Below are positions 1 to 10,404 of a stretch of 64,000 nt of DNA, piece after piece. The notes beneath the pieces were generated by a model. It saw only the letters and a program-made list of their open reading frames with translations, was not told the origin of the DNA and searched no databases. Numbering within the stretch: the first letter of the stretch is position 1; every line of letters begins with the position of its first letter. A program made the translations under genes and the position numbers. Source of the DNA: JAIOYV01 sp964388245 (GTDB lineage: Bacteria; Bacteroidota; Bacteroidia; Bacteroidales; M50B96); the NCBI GenBank assembly GCA_964388245.1, contig CAYLZH010000002.1:1-64000 (forward strand), given 5' to 3'.

Positions 1-187
1 AACGCATTGTGCGCAATTTTTCTTTGATTATTCAAAATACTTAATCAGTTTAGGGAATCAAAGTCATCAGGGAGAATAATTTTCGGCAATTCTTTCTTCT
101 TATCGATAATGATTGCATTAAACTTGTTAAAATTGAATCTAAAATTGGATTTTTCTTTGAATTCAGATATTTTTAGAGGAAAATTTG

Positions 188-3100
188 ATGACTATGAAAA
201 CAATATCCCTACTTACCTTATTTTGTCTTTTAATAATTTCCCTTTCGGCTCAAACTACTTACTCGTGGGATAGTGGAGCCACAAGTGGAGACTGGAATGT
301 ATCCGGCAATTGGGACAATGGCACACCTGGTGGAAATGAAGAATTACTCATCAATAACGATGTCCAGACATCCATGACAAATAACTTATCGAACACGGCA
401 AGATGGAAATTAGTTTTAGGGAGTGGGTGTACTCAATCCCGGACAATTTCGGGTAGTTCAGAAAACACATTTTATGATTATGGTGGGAATAAGCCAAAGA
501 TAGAGAATTATTCCTCTGTTAATCACACAATTGGCTTTCCTGTGAAAAATGGATATTCCAGTGGTATGGAAATAAATCCTGTGAATGGAGATCTAACTTT
601 TACGAACACCTATAATAATAATGGTTACAATACTGACATTTATGGTGACAATTCAAAGTTGTTAACTTTTAGTGGAGTTATATCAGGATCAGGAAACTTT
701 TATTTCAAGCAGTATAGCAAGGTAAAAATTGCTGCCAATTCAACAGTTACAGGTCTCTTTGCCATTGATGCAGGAGAGCTTTGGTTTGATGAAAATGGTG
801 CTATCGGTGGAGGAACCATTTATGTTGGGAACGGTGGACAACCTACTACCATTGCCAAACTTTGGTTATACGACCAGGACGGAGGAACAATTTGTAACGA
901 GCCAATCGAAATAAATAATGCAAGCAGTTCTGTTTATCGTGTTATCGGTGGCTTGCACACTTCAAACACCAACACATTTAGTGGCTCAGTTACCTTGAAC
1001 GGCCCCCTAACAATTGAAACACAAAATTCAGGTGCAACTACTGATTTTAGTGGAGTAATTTCAGGAACAAATTTAGTCGTTACAAAGGGTTCTGGTATCA
1101 ACAAATTTAGTGGTGAAAACACCTTTACCGGTAATTTATATGTTGTATCCGGCACAACAGAGGCAACAAACACAACCGATCCCTTTGATTGCTCTAATGT
1201 GTATCTTGGAGAAACATCTGGAACTGATGATGCAACCTTACGAATAGGTGCTAACAGTGTAACGGTTGATAATCCTTTAGAGGTAAGAAGTGGAAGTTCA
1301 GGTACAAAAACCATCAGCTATTCACCGACAAGCGGAAGTGGCACATATAGTGGTTCAACAACACTTAATGACGGTGTTAGTGTTGATGTTGCTACATCAG
1401 GAACTCTTACACATAGCGGTGTGGTTTCCGGGACAGGTGGACTTACAAAAACAGGAGGCGGGACACTTAATCTATCAAATGAAAACACCTATACAGGAGC
1501 CACAACAGTAGAAGAAGGAACTCTTCATCTTGATGGCTCTCCCGATCCCCTGAATGGCTCCATCCAGGTAGGGCACGCATCCGGAACTTTTGATGCAAGT
1601 TTAGAACTTGGCACTGATGGGATTACAATTGACGAACCTGTAACAATAGTTTCAAATGTTTCCGGCGATAATTATATTAAATATACACCGACTTCCGGCA
1701 CCGGAGAATTTTCAGGAGGGATTACCTTAAATGACCCGGTAACAATTGATGTTGCAGCTGGGGGAGAACTCATAATTTCAGATGTTATTTCCGGTTCTGA
1801 AGGAGTAACAATAAACGGTGGAACAATTATTCTATCAAAAGAAAATATTTTTACAGGTACTACTACCTTGCAAGCAGGTACACTTCAGGTTGTTACTAAT
1901 GATCCATTCGATTGTTCATCAATTCAGGTTGGTCATACTTCGGGTTCAGATGATGCTATCTTTCAAATTGGAGCTAATGGTGTTATTGTTGATAGTCCTG
2001 TTACTATACCTTTAGGTAGCATGGGCTATAAATATTTAAATTATACACCCACTTCCGGCACCGGAGAATTTTCAGGAGCAATTACCTTAAATGATCCGGC
2101 AACAATTGATGTATCAGCAGGGGGGGAGCTCATAATTTCAGATGTTATTTCCGGTAATGAAGGACTAATGAAAACAGGTGGAGGAACGCTTGTTTTAACA
2201 GAAGACAACACATTTACTGGCAGCACCATTGTTGATGGAGGAACACTTGAACTACGTGGTGATATCCCTGGTCAGGTAATGGTAGGCCCAGGAGCTACAT
2301 TAAAAATAAATGGCAACAATGTCATCCTTGATGGAATAACAGTATTGGGCGGTGGTACTGTTGAGATACAACCTTCAAAGTCACTTACCATTACAAACCT
2401 TATTGATAACCAGGCCGGGGCAAGTGGGATTATCATAAAGTCCGATGCTACAGGCAACGGTTCTTTAATTCAAAGTAACACTTCAATTCAGGGTACTGTT
2501 GAAAGGTACATCCCTGCCTACACAGGTGCAAATGATGGCTGGCATATAATTTCCTCATCAGTGTCAGGCGATGTAACAGTATCAGGTACCGGATTTACGC
2601 CAAATGCTAATCCTAACGGAAACGATCTTTACTATTATAATGAAGCATCAAATCTATGGATGAATTATCTGCAGGGAACATTTGACTTTGCCGAAGGGAA
2701 AGGTTACCTGGTTGCTCGTTATGCTAACACAACAGGAAGTTTTGCCGGAACTTTTTTAACGACCGATAAGGCTTATTCGAATCTTTCATATACGCCAGGC
2801 CAGGGAAATGGATGGCATGCACTTGGAAATCCATATCCATCATCGATAGAATGGGATGAAGACGATAACTGGTCATTCTCAAACATGTCGGAGGTAGCAA
2901 AAGTTTTACAGGAATTGTCAGGGAATTATGTAGATATTGGTGTAAATGAAACTATCCCTCCAACTAATGGATTCTTTGTTCAGGTTAATAATTCAAGTAA
3001 TGGATTTACTATTCCTGCAAATGCTCAAACCCACAGCACCACAAACAATTACAAAACAACCCAGGCGAATCTTCTGACGATCCATATCAATAACACTGCA

Positions 3101-3733
3101 AATAATTATTCAGATATCAACAAGGTTGGGATCAGGCCAGATGCAACAATGAATTTCGATTGGGCATTCGATTCCCACAAACTTTTTGGTTGGGAAACAG
3201 CACCTCAGTTATGGACCGTTATAGGCAATGAAATTTACTCGACAAACTATCTTGCTCCATTACAGACATCGTATTCCTTGGCCCTAAATTTCCATGCCGG
3301 AGTCAACAGTACATACCTTTTGAATTTTGAAGGTGTTGAGACATTCGACCAGGAAATTGAAATTGTGCTGGAAGACGTACAAACCAATGCACTGGCTGAA
3401 CTGGCTATCCAAAATACATATTCTTTCGAGGCAACAACAAACGATCCCAACGAAAGATTTATCCTTCATTTCAATCTATTAAACGGGACTGGTGAGGTTG
3501 AATCAGAAAATCAGCTACAAATCTTATCTTTTGAAAACAGAATCAGCATTTTGAATCAAACAGGTCTGACCGGACAATTGGCAATTTTCGACACAAAGGG
3601 ACGGATTGTTTACAACAGGCAGATAACCAATCAAAACTCCAATGTTTATACAATAAGCTTGGCAAGTGGAATATACATGGTGCAGGCAATGACCGGACCG
3701 GAAACAAGCAGCAGGAAAATTTTCATTCGTTAA
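188..3733 (+). CDS. Secreted adhesin-like protein with autotransporter-type beta-strand repeats and T9SS sorting domain
   Basis: About 1180 residues with an N-terminal signal peptide ending at LSAQ. The middle is a Gly/Thr/Ser-rich beta-helix containing passenger-associated repeat motifs such as GGLTKTGGGTLNLSNENTYT near residues 420-440 and again near 660. The C-terminal ~75 residues (ILNQTGLTGQLAIFDTKGR ... GIYMVQAMTG...KIFIR) look like a T9SS type A sorting domain, so export to the surface by T9SS is inferred. Start choice: ATG 188 lies 7 nt after an AGAGGA ribosome-binding site at 175-180; an ATG at 194 is also possible, and a TTG at 185 is less likely. Two near-identical ~120-bp segments inside the gene (1684 and 2044) show recent repeat duplication. 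A small PID-CTERM-like gene follows 20 nt downstream. Surface role (adhesion or matrix) is inference. Confidence 0.85.
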   Translation: MTMKTISLLTLFCLLIISLSAQTTYSWDSGATSGDWNVSGNWDNGTPGGNEELLINNDVQTSMTNNLSNTARWKLVLGSGCTQSRTISGSSENTFYDYGGNKPKIENYSSVNHTIGFPVKNGYSSGMEINPVNGDLTFTNTYNNNGYNTDIYGDNSKLLTFSGVISGSGNFYFKQYSKVKIAANSTVTGLFAIDAGELWFDENGAIGGGTIYVGNGGQPTTIAKLWLYDQDGGTICNEPIEINNASSSVYRVIGGLHTSNTNTFSGSVTLNGPLTIETQNSGATTDFSGVISGTNLVVTKGSGINKFSGENTFTGNLYVVSGTTEATNTTDPFDCSNVYLGETSGTDDATLRIGANSVTVDNPLEVRSGSSGTKTISYSPTSGSGTYSGSTTLNDGVSVDVATSGTLTHSGVVSGTGGLTKTGGGTLNLSNENTYTGATTVEEGTLHLDGSPDPLNGSIQVGHASGTFDASLELGTDGITIDEPVTIVSNVSGDNYIKYTPTSGTGEFSGGITLNDPVTIDVAAGGELIISDVISGSEGVTINGGTIILSKENIFTGTTTLQAGTLQVVTNDPFDCSSIQVGHTSGSDDAIFQIGANGVIVDSPVTIPLGSMGYKYLNYTPTSGTGEFSGAITLNDPATIDVSAGGELIISDVISGNEGLMKTGGGTLVLTEDNTFTGSTIVDGGTLELRGDIPGQVMVGPGATLKINGNNVILDGITVLGGGTVEIQPSKSLTITNLIDNQAGASGIIIKSDATGNGSLIQSNTSIQGTVERYIPAYTGANDGWHIISSSVSGDVTVSGTGFTPNANPNGNDLYYYNEASNLWMNYLQGTFDFAEGKGYLVARYANTTGSFAGTFLTTDKAYSNLSYTPGQGNGWHALGNPYPSSIEWDEDDNWSFSNMSEVAKVLQELSGNYVDIGVNETIPPTNGFFVQVNNSSNGFTIPANAQTHSTTNNYKTTQANLLTIHINNTANNYSDINKVGIRPDATMNFDWAFDSHKLFGWETAPQLWTVIGNEIYSTNYLAPLQTSYSLALNFHAGVNSTYLLNFEGVETFDQEIEIVLEDVQTNALAELAIQNTYSFEATTNDPNERFILHFNLLNGTGEVESENQLQILSFENRISILNQTGLTGQLAIFDTKGRIVYNRQITNQNSNVYTISLASGIYMVQAMTGPETSSRKIFIR
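1684..2164 (+). repeat. Intragenic ~120-bp direct repeat pair in the adhesin gene
   Basis: The segment at about 1684-1804 is nearly identical to that at about 2044-2164, exactly 360 bp (120 codons) apart. Both encode the same beta-strand module (motifs SGTGEFSG, ITLNDP, GGELIISDVISG). The spacing keeps the reading frame, so gain or loss of a unit would change only the repeat number. Confidence 0.75.
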
Positions 3734-3752
3734 TTCAAAAAACTATATAAGC

Positions 3753-3977
3753 ATGAAATCAAAAGTAATACTTCTTCTCCTTTCAGTAATTTTTTGTCTT
3801 ACGTTTAGTGAGCTATCTGCTCAACCGAATCCACCGGGCGATCACGGAAGTTCAGGAAACGAATCACCTTCCGGTGGTGGAGCCCCGATTGCCGGAGGTA
3901 TCGGCATACTTATCACACTTGGGGCTGCGTATGGCGCTGGCAGATGGTATCTGTCGAAAGAAAAACAAGACGAGTAG
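3753..3977 (+). CDS. Small secreted PID-CTERM-like protein
   Basis: 74 residues: a signal peptide (MKSKVILLLLSV ... LSAQ), a short Pro/Gly/Ser-rich spacer, then a tail with PIAGG, a hydrophobic stretch (IGILITLGAAYGAG) and a basic/charged end (RWYLSKEKQDE). This layout matches the small Bacteroidota proteins whose C-terminus carries a Pro-Ile-x-Gly-Gly motif, a hydrophobic helix and a Lys/Arg anchor (PID-CTERM class, from memory). Here Ala replaces the usual Asp. It lies 20 nt after the adhesin and is probably co-transcribed. Function is unknown; such genes often sit beside large T9SS cargo genes. An overlapping frame (3808-4008) was judged a shadow. Confidence 0.7.
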   Translation: MKSKVILLLLSVIFCLTFSELSAQPNPPGDHGSSGNESPSGGGAPIAGGIGILITLGAAYGAGRWYLSKEKQDE

Positions 3978-4004
3978 ACCGGATTATTTTGCATTTTTAA
4001 TGAA

Positions 4005-4026
4005 GTAATTATTGTTGAATAATTAC
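4005..4026. terminator. Perfect hairpin between convergent genes
   Basis: A 9-bp perfect inverted repeat (GTAATTATT, loop GTTG, AATAATTAC) overlaps the stop codon of the subtilase gene and follows the small PID-CTERM-like gene. There is no strong T-run on either side, so its role as a bidirectional terminator is only likely. Confidence 0.4.
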
Positions 4027-7000
4027 CTTCTTAGTGTAAATCAAATCATTTGATTCGACTTTTATAAGGTACATACCCGGCACAAAATTTATCTGCTCTC
4101 TAACAACAGAATTAGCTAATATATGAATATCGGCACGACTTAATTCCTGGCTTGCAAGATTAAACAGAGAAATCCGGCATTCGATATCAGTACTCCTCAG
4201 GTTCTGTATCAGGATTGTACTCCCATCCGTAAGTATGTTAATTTCATCAATTCGTGACGAAATCTCATTTTCTCCGGTAATAATTCCGCTAAAATGAAGC
4301 TCAAAACGGTTTTTGTATACTCCGGCAGAATTTACAGAAAAAGAATATTGCGGATTTACAGAAAGGTTAACAAAAAGGTTTTCAGATTTATCTTCGAGAT
4401 AAATAATTTGGTTTGCCAGGTTCTCGCTTTCAACAACAGCAATCTGATAAACTCCGGTAAGCCATGCATCTAATCCAAGCATTACAGTTTGATTGTTTAC
4501 CGGCTGGGGCAGGCTCTGTATCGCATAATCACTGCCATCGTCATCAACCAAAACTGAATACAAACTAATCGAAGGATTTCCTTTTAGCTTCCGGCTGTCG
4601 TACCCCGGATCGAGCCCTTTGCTTGTACCGTCGATAAATGCTATCATGGTTTCGTTGAGATCGTTCTCAGGTCCCAGAACACTTAAAATTAATCGTGATG
4701 TATTATCCCCGGATTTATAAAAAACCGAAGCCCCGTGAACCTGCTGGTCGGAATTATACTGAAATTGTGCTCCGTTAGTGGCAGCCTTAACCATAAATCC
4801 TTGTCCGGGGTTGATGTAGTTTGCCGAACTGGCCTGATTTACCGTGACATAATCATTTCTGGATCCGGTGTAATTATCCTGTTCATCCCAGAAATAAATG
4901 GCTTCGTAGGCATCGTCCAGAACAGCGGCATTATCGCTCAACAGGTTATAATTTGCATCAGCATTGGTATTACAAGCAAGTGTTGCCGGATATGGATTTC
5001 CTGTAAGGTTCCAACCTTCGTTTGCTGCACCGTTGGTCCGGTCTAAAGTAACAGCCTGATTTGTTGAATTTAATGCTCCAGCGAATGTTTTGGTATAATT
5101 AGCATCGCTATATGCAACCAGGTAGCCACGGCCCACAACAAACTGTGTTTCGAAAGATGTATTCAGGTTGCCTGATCCGTCGCGGATGTTGATCCATAAA
5201 TTGTTGGGTTCATCGAATTTAAAGAAATCGCTGTTGGTAGGCAAGGGATTTGAAGATGTGTTAATAAACTCTGTACTGATATTCTGATTATTTACAGGCG
5301 ATGAAATATAATGATATTTCGTTTGTTCGATATAGCGTTCAACACTTGCGTTAACCGAAGCAGTTGATTGAATAAGCGATCCGGTTTGTGATGCGTCCGA
5401 CTCTACAATTATCCCTGATGTGCCGGCATTATTTGTTAAATCACCATTAACTGATAAAGTTCCAAAAATCGATAATGTTGCCGATGCCTCTATTTCCAAA
5501 TCGTTGCATACTGCATTGGTTGCAGATGATATGTCCGGGAAATTCCCACCCGATGGCGATGTTGGTATAACGATATTATGCCATGATTCGGGAACTTCTC
5601 CATGATTCCAGTTCGATGAGGTTGCCCAATCGCTGTCTGTTGTTCCGGTCCATGTTGCCACCACTATGAGAGTATAGTCTTCCACCTCGCCATTAAGTGC
5701 ATACCCGCAACTAATACAATCATCTTCATGATATTTTGCCCTCAGCCTCATTCTTGTATTTCCCAGTTCTGCATTGGCCGGAACGGTTATACTGAAGGTA
5801 CCTTCACCTCCATTGTTTATGCCGCATAGTTCCTGCTCGCCCGAATCGTAAAAATCACCATCACGGTTCCAGTCCACCCAGATACCAAGATCGAGGTTGC
5901 TATCAGTATAAGGATTTGTAACTGTAATACTGTAGCTTCCGCCAGGCGTAACGTCTGTTGAATAGGCGGTGTGGTCTTCGTAATATTTATCGTTTGGATC
6001 GGCACCTCCAATATTTGTGTAACCCGATGAGTTGTTGATCGACCCAATTTGAACATTGCTAATATAACCATATGGGTTGGAGGAATATGCTTCGCAATAC
6101 CCTGAAGGATCATCCGTGACAGTTATGTAAGCCGTTTTGGTTTCGGTATCATTTCCATGGCTGTTCTGGGAATACAAGCTCACCTCGTATGTGCCGGTTG
6201 CTGTAAATTCCACCTCCGGATGCTGCGAGGTCGAGGAGCTTCCGTTCACATAATTCACTGTTGATGGCGTAAAAGTCCATTGCCAGCTTGTTGGAATATT
6301 AGCCGAAGCATCGTTAAATATTACGGGTACATTGTCGGCATTATTTTCTGCTGAGTTAGTTGCAGCATTGGTAGGATTTGCTGCATCCAGTTTCCAGGCA
6401 TAATAGGTATTTGCTCCCTGGGTTATTCGCAGGTCGAGATCGTTTACCAGCATGGCGGTAGTAGGATCAAGTTGTGCAGAAACAGGTGTCCCGGCCGGAT
6501 CAGTCCAGACAATTGTTACGGTTATTGCACCGGTTCCAGTTGTAACTATATCGCGTGTGTAGCTATTCCCATCTTCAAGATAGTATTCGAGCATTACATC
6601 GGTAGTCTGGTCCTGTGTAATCTTTGCTGCAGCCGATTCAGTATTCATCAGTCCCCAGCCAAACTGATAATCAGGCCCTGTAGTTGTGCCTGCCTCATCA
6701 GCAGTATGGATAATAAGAGCCTTTAAGGTGGCTGCTGTCATAAGGCTCCTTGATCCTAGTACATCTTCATAATGTTCTATCAACAGCGCTGCCGATCCGG
6801 TTACCGAAGGAGCCGACATTGAAGTTCCACTCATTGATGTATAACTGGTATTGCTTGTATTATAAGTTGAATAAAGGCCATACCCATTTGCTACAATATC
6901 AGGTTTTATCCGGCTGTCATCAGCAGGACCCCAGGAGCTGAAAGAAGTGATTACAACATCCGAAGGCTGGGAATAACCACTCGATATATCGTTAACAGCG

Positions 7001-7854
7001 CCAACTGTGAGTAGGTTTTTGGCAACTCCTTTTGGCCCAATACAATCGTACGGGCCATCATCAGGATATGAACCGTCACCGGTATCATTCCGGTCGTTAC
7101 CTGCCGATTTAACAATAAGGTAGTTAGGTGCATTATACGCAATCTCGTCCCAATACACAGCCCATGAATTGTAAAATCCAAATAAATAATCTTCCTGATC
7201 GCTGATATTTTCATCACCATACCAGGTTCCATCGTCCCATCCACGGACTGTTCCATAAGAATGGTTACTGATTAAGGCCCCTTCGGCTGCTTCGCTGGCC
7301 ATTTCTGACTCGTCATCGTTCCAGTCATAAGCCTCAAGAGTTGCAGCGAAAGCCATTCCTTTTGCAGAACTCACATAAGCACCGGATGCCACTATTGTTC
7401 CTGCAACATGTGTAGCATGATAATGTGTTGAAGTAGCATCACTGTTCGTAACACGGGTATCAAATTCCTGGTGTGTGCTTAACACAGTTCCGGCATCCCA
7501 TTCATGAACAAGAATTCCGGATCCGCTCAGGCTTAGCCCGGCTCCGCCACCCGAATAAACCACATTGGTTGAAATTGTTTTTGCAGCATTCTCATTATGT
7601 GTAGTATAATACTGAGGATTCCCATATTCATCAATAAACATGAGTTCTTTTACTTTTGTACCGGTTTCAATCCGAATGGGAATATTGTTGGCTCTTGCAT
7701 AATCCTCTACCTCAGCTCGCTTATTCTGATATTCAACCGACTTTGCACTGGCCATTTGCAACAATCGATCTGATTTAAATTTCTGTGCAAAACCCGATGT
7801 AGTGAAAATTAATAGAACTATAAAAGAAATACAAAATCTGGAATGGAATCTCAT
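4009..7854 (-). CDS. T9SS-secreted subtilisin-like (S8) serine protease with GEVED domain
   Basis: 1281 residues. Signal peptide (to about residue 24, SGFAQ), then an S8 catalytic domain at roughly 85-400 with the triad visible as HEWDAG (Asp), THYHATHVAGT (His) and GTSMSAPSVTG (Ser); SAGNDRND holds the oxyanion Asn. A PKD-like segment follows, then a GEVED domain (ending GEVEDYTLIVV), beta-rich modules and a T9SS type A sorting domain (last ~75 residues, ending YTKKVIIQQ). Start ATG is at 7854. The protein is inferred to be an extracellular or surface endopeptidase that supplies oligopeptides; the DPP7-type S46 exopeptidase next door (divergent) would fit that role. The gene is convergent with the adhesin pair. 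Confidence 0.9.
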   Translation of the reverse strand: MRFHSRFCISFIVLLIFTTSGFAQKFKSDRLLQMASAKSVEYQNKRAEVEDYARANNIPIRIETGTKVKELMFIDEYGNPQYYTTHNENAAKTISTNVVYSGGGAGLSLSGSGILVHEWDAGTVLSTHQEFDTRVTNSDATSTHYHATHVAGTIVASGAYVSSAKGMAFAATLEAYDWNDDESEMASEAAEGALISNHSYGTVRGWDDGTWYGDENISDQEDYLFGFYNSWAVYWDEIAYNAPNYLIVKSAGNDRNDTGDGSYPDDGPYDCIGPKGVAKNLLTVGAVNDISSGYSQPSDVVITSFSSWGPADDSRIKPDIVANGYGLYSTYNTSNTSYTSMSGTSMSAPSVTGSAALLIEHYEDVLGSRSLMTAATLKALIIHTADEAGTTTGPDYQFGWGLMNTESAAAKITQDQTTDVMLEYYLEDGNSYTRDIVTTGTGAITVTIVWTDPAGTPVSAQLDPTTAMLVNDLDLRITQGANTYYAWKLDAANPTNAATNSAENNADNVPVIFNDASANIPTSWQWTFTPSTVNYVNGSSSTSQHPEVEFTATGTYEVSLYSQNSHGNDTETKTAYITVTDDPSGYCEAYSSNPYGYISNVQIGSINNSSGYTNIGGADPNDKYYEDHTAYSTDVTPGGSYSITVTNPYTDSNLDLGIWVDWNRDGDFYDSGEQELCGINNGGEGTFSITVPANAELGNTRMRLRAKYHEDDCISCGYALNGEVEDYTLIVVATWTGTTDSDWATSSNWNHGEVPESWHNIVIPTSPSGGNFPDISSATNAVCNDLEIEASATLSIFGTLSVNGDLTNNAGTSGIIVESDASQTGSLIQSTASVNASVERYIEQTKYHYISSPVNNQNISTEFINTSSNPLPTNSDFFKFDEPNNLWINIRDGSGNLNTSFETQFVVGRGYLVAYSDANYTKTFAGALNSTNQAVTLDRTNGAANEGWNLTGNPYPATLACNTNADANYNLLSDNAAVLDDAYEAIYFWDEQDNYTGSRNDYVTVNQASSANYINPGQGFMVKAATNGAQFQYNSDQQVHGASVFYKSGDNTSRLILSVLGPENDLNETMIAFIDGTSKGLDPGYDSRKLKGNPSISLYSVLVDDDGSDYAIQSLPQPVNNQTVMLGLDAWLTGVYQIAVVESENLANQIIYLEDKSENLFVNLSVNPQYSFSVNSAGVYKNRFELHFSGIITGENEISSRIDEINILTDGSTILIQNLRSTDIECRISLFNLASQELSRADIHILANSVVREQINFVPGMYLIKVESNDLIYTKKVIIQQ

Positions 7855-8174
7855 AACACTGGCTTTTAAAACTAACCTTCATTAAAAAAGATAAAAATAC
7901 GAAAATTCCATCGAAGGGTTGTCCGCGAACGTACATACAGTTAATACTTTCGAACACCTGACAATTAAAACTTCAATGCAGATGCCAACTACACAGCACA
8001 TTTTCAATAGGATACACAAAAATGTATGGTTGTTGCAAATTTGTCCTTTTGTTCCGAAAAGGATGAGTAATGTAGCTGATAATTAATGGGTAAATCGACT
8101 AATAAAAATCACAAGCAATACTATTTCAGAAATAATTACTTTTACCAAAAATTTAAAAAATTAAAGAGAGGTTT
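7855..8174. other. 320-bp divergent intergenic region
   Basis: AT-rich region between the divergently transcribed subtilase and S46 peptidase genes. It must hold both promoters. I see only an imperfect -7-like box TACTTTTA at 8137-8144 for the plus-strand gene, and no convincing gene or RNA. Confidence 0.4.
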
Positions 8175-10334
8175 ATGAAGACAAGATTTTTTACAACAAT
8201 TTTAGCTTTTTCACTGATTTTCGGATCATCGGTAAGGGCCGATGAAGGCATGTGGCTTCCTTTTTTGATTGGATCAAAGAAATATGCCGAAATGCAGAAA
8301 CTTGGACTAAAACTTTCAAAGGAACAATTGTATGATATCAATAATGCCAGCCTAAAGGACGCGATTGTTCGTCTTGATGGTGGTTCATGTACAGGCGAAA
8401 TGATATCTCCTGATGGCCTGATGCTGACAAACCATCATTGCGGATATGGCGAGATTCAGGCACATTCGAGTGTCGACCACGATTATTTAACCGATGGTTT
8501 TTGGGCTATGAACCGAAGCGAAGAATTGGTCAATGAAGGAAAAACTGCATCGTTTCTAATACGGATTGAGGATGTTACAGAACAGGTAATGGCAAATGTA
8601 ACCGATACTATGTCGGAAGGCGACCGCGACAACGCCATAAACGAAATTGCTGAGAAAATAGAAAAAGAAGCAACCGGCGATACGCATTATGAAGCTGTAG
8701 TACGCAGTATGTTTGCCGGAAACGAATATTACCTTTTCGTTTATGAGACTTTTAAAGATGTCCGTTTGGTTGGAGCACCTCCTTCTTCGATAGGTAAATA
8801 CGGCGGCGATACCGACAACTGGGTTTGGCCACGACACACAGGCGATTTCTGCCTGTTCAGGGTTTATTCTGCACCCGATGGATCACCAGCCGAATATTCG
8901 AAAGATAATATCCCCTATAAACCAAAGCATTTCCTGCCAGTATCGTTAAATGGTGTTCAGGAAGATGACTTTGCAATGATCTTTGGTTATCCGGGCCGTA
9001 CCGACAGGTACCTGACATCTTATGGCGTTGAATTAAAAATCGACCAGCTAAATCCTGCTACAGTAAAGCTTCGCGATATTAAGATGAAGATTATGAAAGC
9101 AGAAATGGATAAAAGCGATAAGGTCCGTATTCAGTATTCGAGCAAGTATGCCTATTTAGGGAACTTCTGGAAGAAAGATGGTGAAGAAACCAAAGCATTA
9201 AAAAGACTTAAAGTGGCCGATCAAAAACGGGTTACGGAAAAAGAATTTGATGCATGGGCAAAAGCCAATTCAAAAAGAAAAGAAAAATACGGCAATGTAA
9301 TTTCCGATTTTGAAGAATATTACAAATCGAAGCGCGAAAGCCAGTCGCAAAAAGCTTTTTGGTATTTAGTTGAAACTGCTTTTAACCAGGGTGCTGAAAT
9401 TGTTTTCTTCTCACGCCAGGCACAAGGACTTATGGGCATGTTGAAACAGAAAAAAGACCCGGCCCCCATTGTAGAAAAAATCCGGGGTGCTGCAAAAGAA
9501 CATTTCAAAGATTATAACGCAAACATCGACAAAGCTATTTTGGCTGCTATGTTTAAAGCATATTCCGAAGATGTTCCCGAAGGTTTTCATCCTGACATAT
9601 TTAAAGAAATCGAGAAGAAATTTAAAGGCGACTGGAATAAGTACGCTGAGTATGTGTTCAATAAATCGGTTTTTTCAAGTGAGGAAAAACTCAATGCATT
9701 TTTAGAAAAGCCCAAACTGAAAACCCTCGAAAGCGATCCGGCTGTTCTCGCTTTCAAATCATTGTATGGCGCTTATTTCGACATGAACAGCAAGGATGCT
9801 TTAATGAATGTCAGGTTCGATAAAGCCAAGCGCTTGTTTATTGCCGGATTACGCGAAATGAATCCCGATAAGAGTTATTATCCTGATGCCAATTCAACCA
9901 TGCGTTTAACTTATGGTGTAGTAAACGACTATGTACCCCGCGACGCAGTTGAATACGACCTGATTACTTACCTTAAAGGTGTTATGGAAAAGGAAGACCC
10001 TACTAATGAAGAATTTATAGTTGCACCCAAATTAAAAGAGCTTTACGAGAAGAAGGATTACGGACCATACGGGATGGACGATAAAATGCCGGTTTGTTTC
10101 ATTACAAACCACGATATTACCGGAGGAAATTCAGGTAGCCCGGTGATAAATGGAAATGGCGAATTGATAGGGACTGCCTTCGATGGCAACTCCGAAGCAA
10201 TGAGCAGCGATATACAATTCGACCATCAGTTACAAAGGACCATCGTTTGTGACATCCGCTATGTTTTGTTCGTTATCGATAAATTTGCCGGTGCAAAACA
10301 TCTGATTGACGAGATGAAAGTGGTAAAAAATTAA
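8175..10334 (+). CDS. S46 family dipeptidyl-peptidase, DPP7-like
   Basis: 719 residues, the usual S46 length, with a signal peptide cut before ADEGMW. The chymotrypsin-fold triad is visible: TNHHCG (His about 88), DTDNWVWPRH (Asp about 220) and GGNSGSP (Ser 653). The S1-pocket residue 18 positions after the catalytic Ser is Gly (FDG, about 671). In the characterised family Gly marks DPP7 (hydrophobic P1) and Arg marks DPP11 (Asp/Glu P1), so DPP7-like specificity is inferred. The enzyme would release dipeptides from oligopeptides in the periplasm. A GAGAGG-like ribosome-binding site precedes ATG 8175. A second paralogue lies at 61707-63854. Confidence 0.92.
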   Translation: MKTRFFTTILAFSLIFGSSVRADEGMWLPFLIGSKKYAEMQKLGLKLSKEQLYDINNASLKDAIVRLDGGSCTGEMISPDGLMLTNHHCGYGEIQAHSSVDHDYLTDGFWAMNRSEELVNEGKTASFLIRIEDVTEQVMANVTDTMSEGDRDNAINEIAEKIEKEATGDTHYEAVVRSMFAGNEYYLFVYETFKDVRLVGAPPSSIGKYGGDTDNWVWPRHTGDFCLFRVYSAPDGSPAEYSKDNIPYKPKHFLPVSLNGVQEDDFAMIFGYPGRTDRYLTSYGVELKIDQLNPATVKLRDIKMKIMKAEMDKSDKVRIQYSSKYAYLGNFWKKDGEETKALKRLKVADQKRVTEKEFDAWAKANSKRKEKYGNVISDFEEYYKSKRESQSQKAFWYLVETAFNQGAEIVFFSRQAQGLMGMLKQKKDPAPIVEKIRGAAKEHFKDYNANIDKAILAAMFKAYSEDVPEGFHPDIFKEIEKKFKGDWNKYAEYVFNKSVFSSEEKLNAFLEKPKLKTLESDPAVLAFKSLYGAYFDMNSKDALMNVRFDKAKRLFIAGLREMNPDKSYYPDANSTMRLTYGVVNDYVPRDAVEYDLITYLKGVMEKEDPTNEEFIVAPKLKELYEKKDYGPYGMDDKMPVCFITNHDITGGNSGSPVINGNGELIGTAFDGNSEAMSSDIQFDHQLQRTIVCDIRYVLFVIDKFAGAKHLIDEMKVVKN

Positions 10335-10404
10335 CAGCATATCAATGAAAAGTTTTGGGAAGCAAAGTTTCCTGGATAAAACTATATATCAGAAAATCTA
10401 TCTT

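Noticed and set aside
60..190. Minus-strand open stretch reading like a C-terminus (KKKELPKIILPDDFDSLN then stop)
   Set aside because: It has no start codon, would overlap the adhesin start and ribosome-binding site, and is too short to judge. It may be a gene remnant.
934..1314. Long antisense ORF in the adhesin gene
   Set aside because: Shadow of the repetitive coding sequence; no start signals or protein features.
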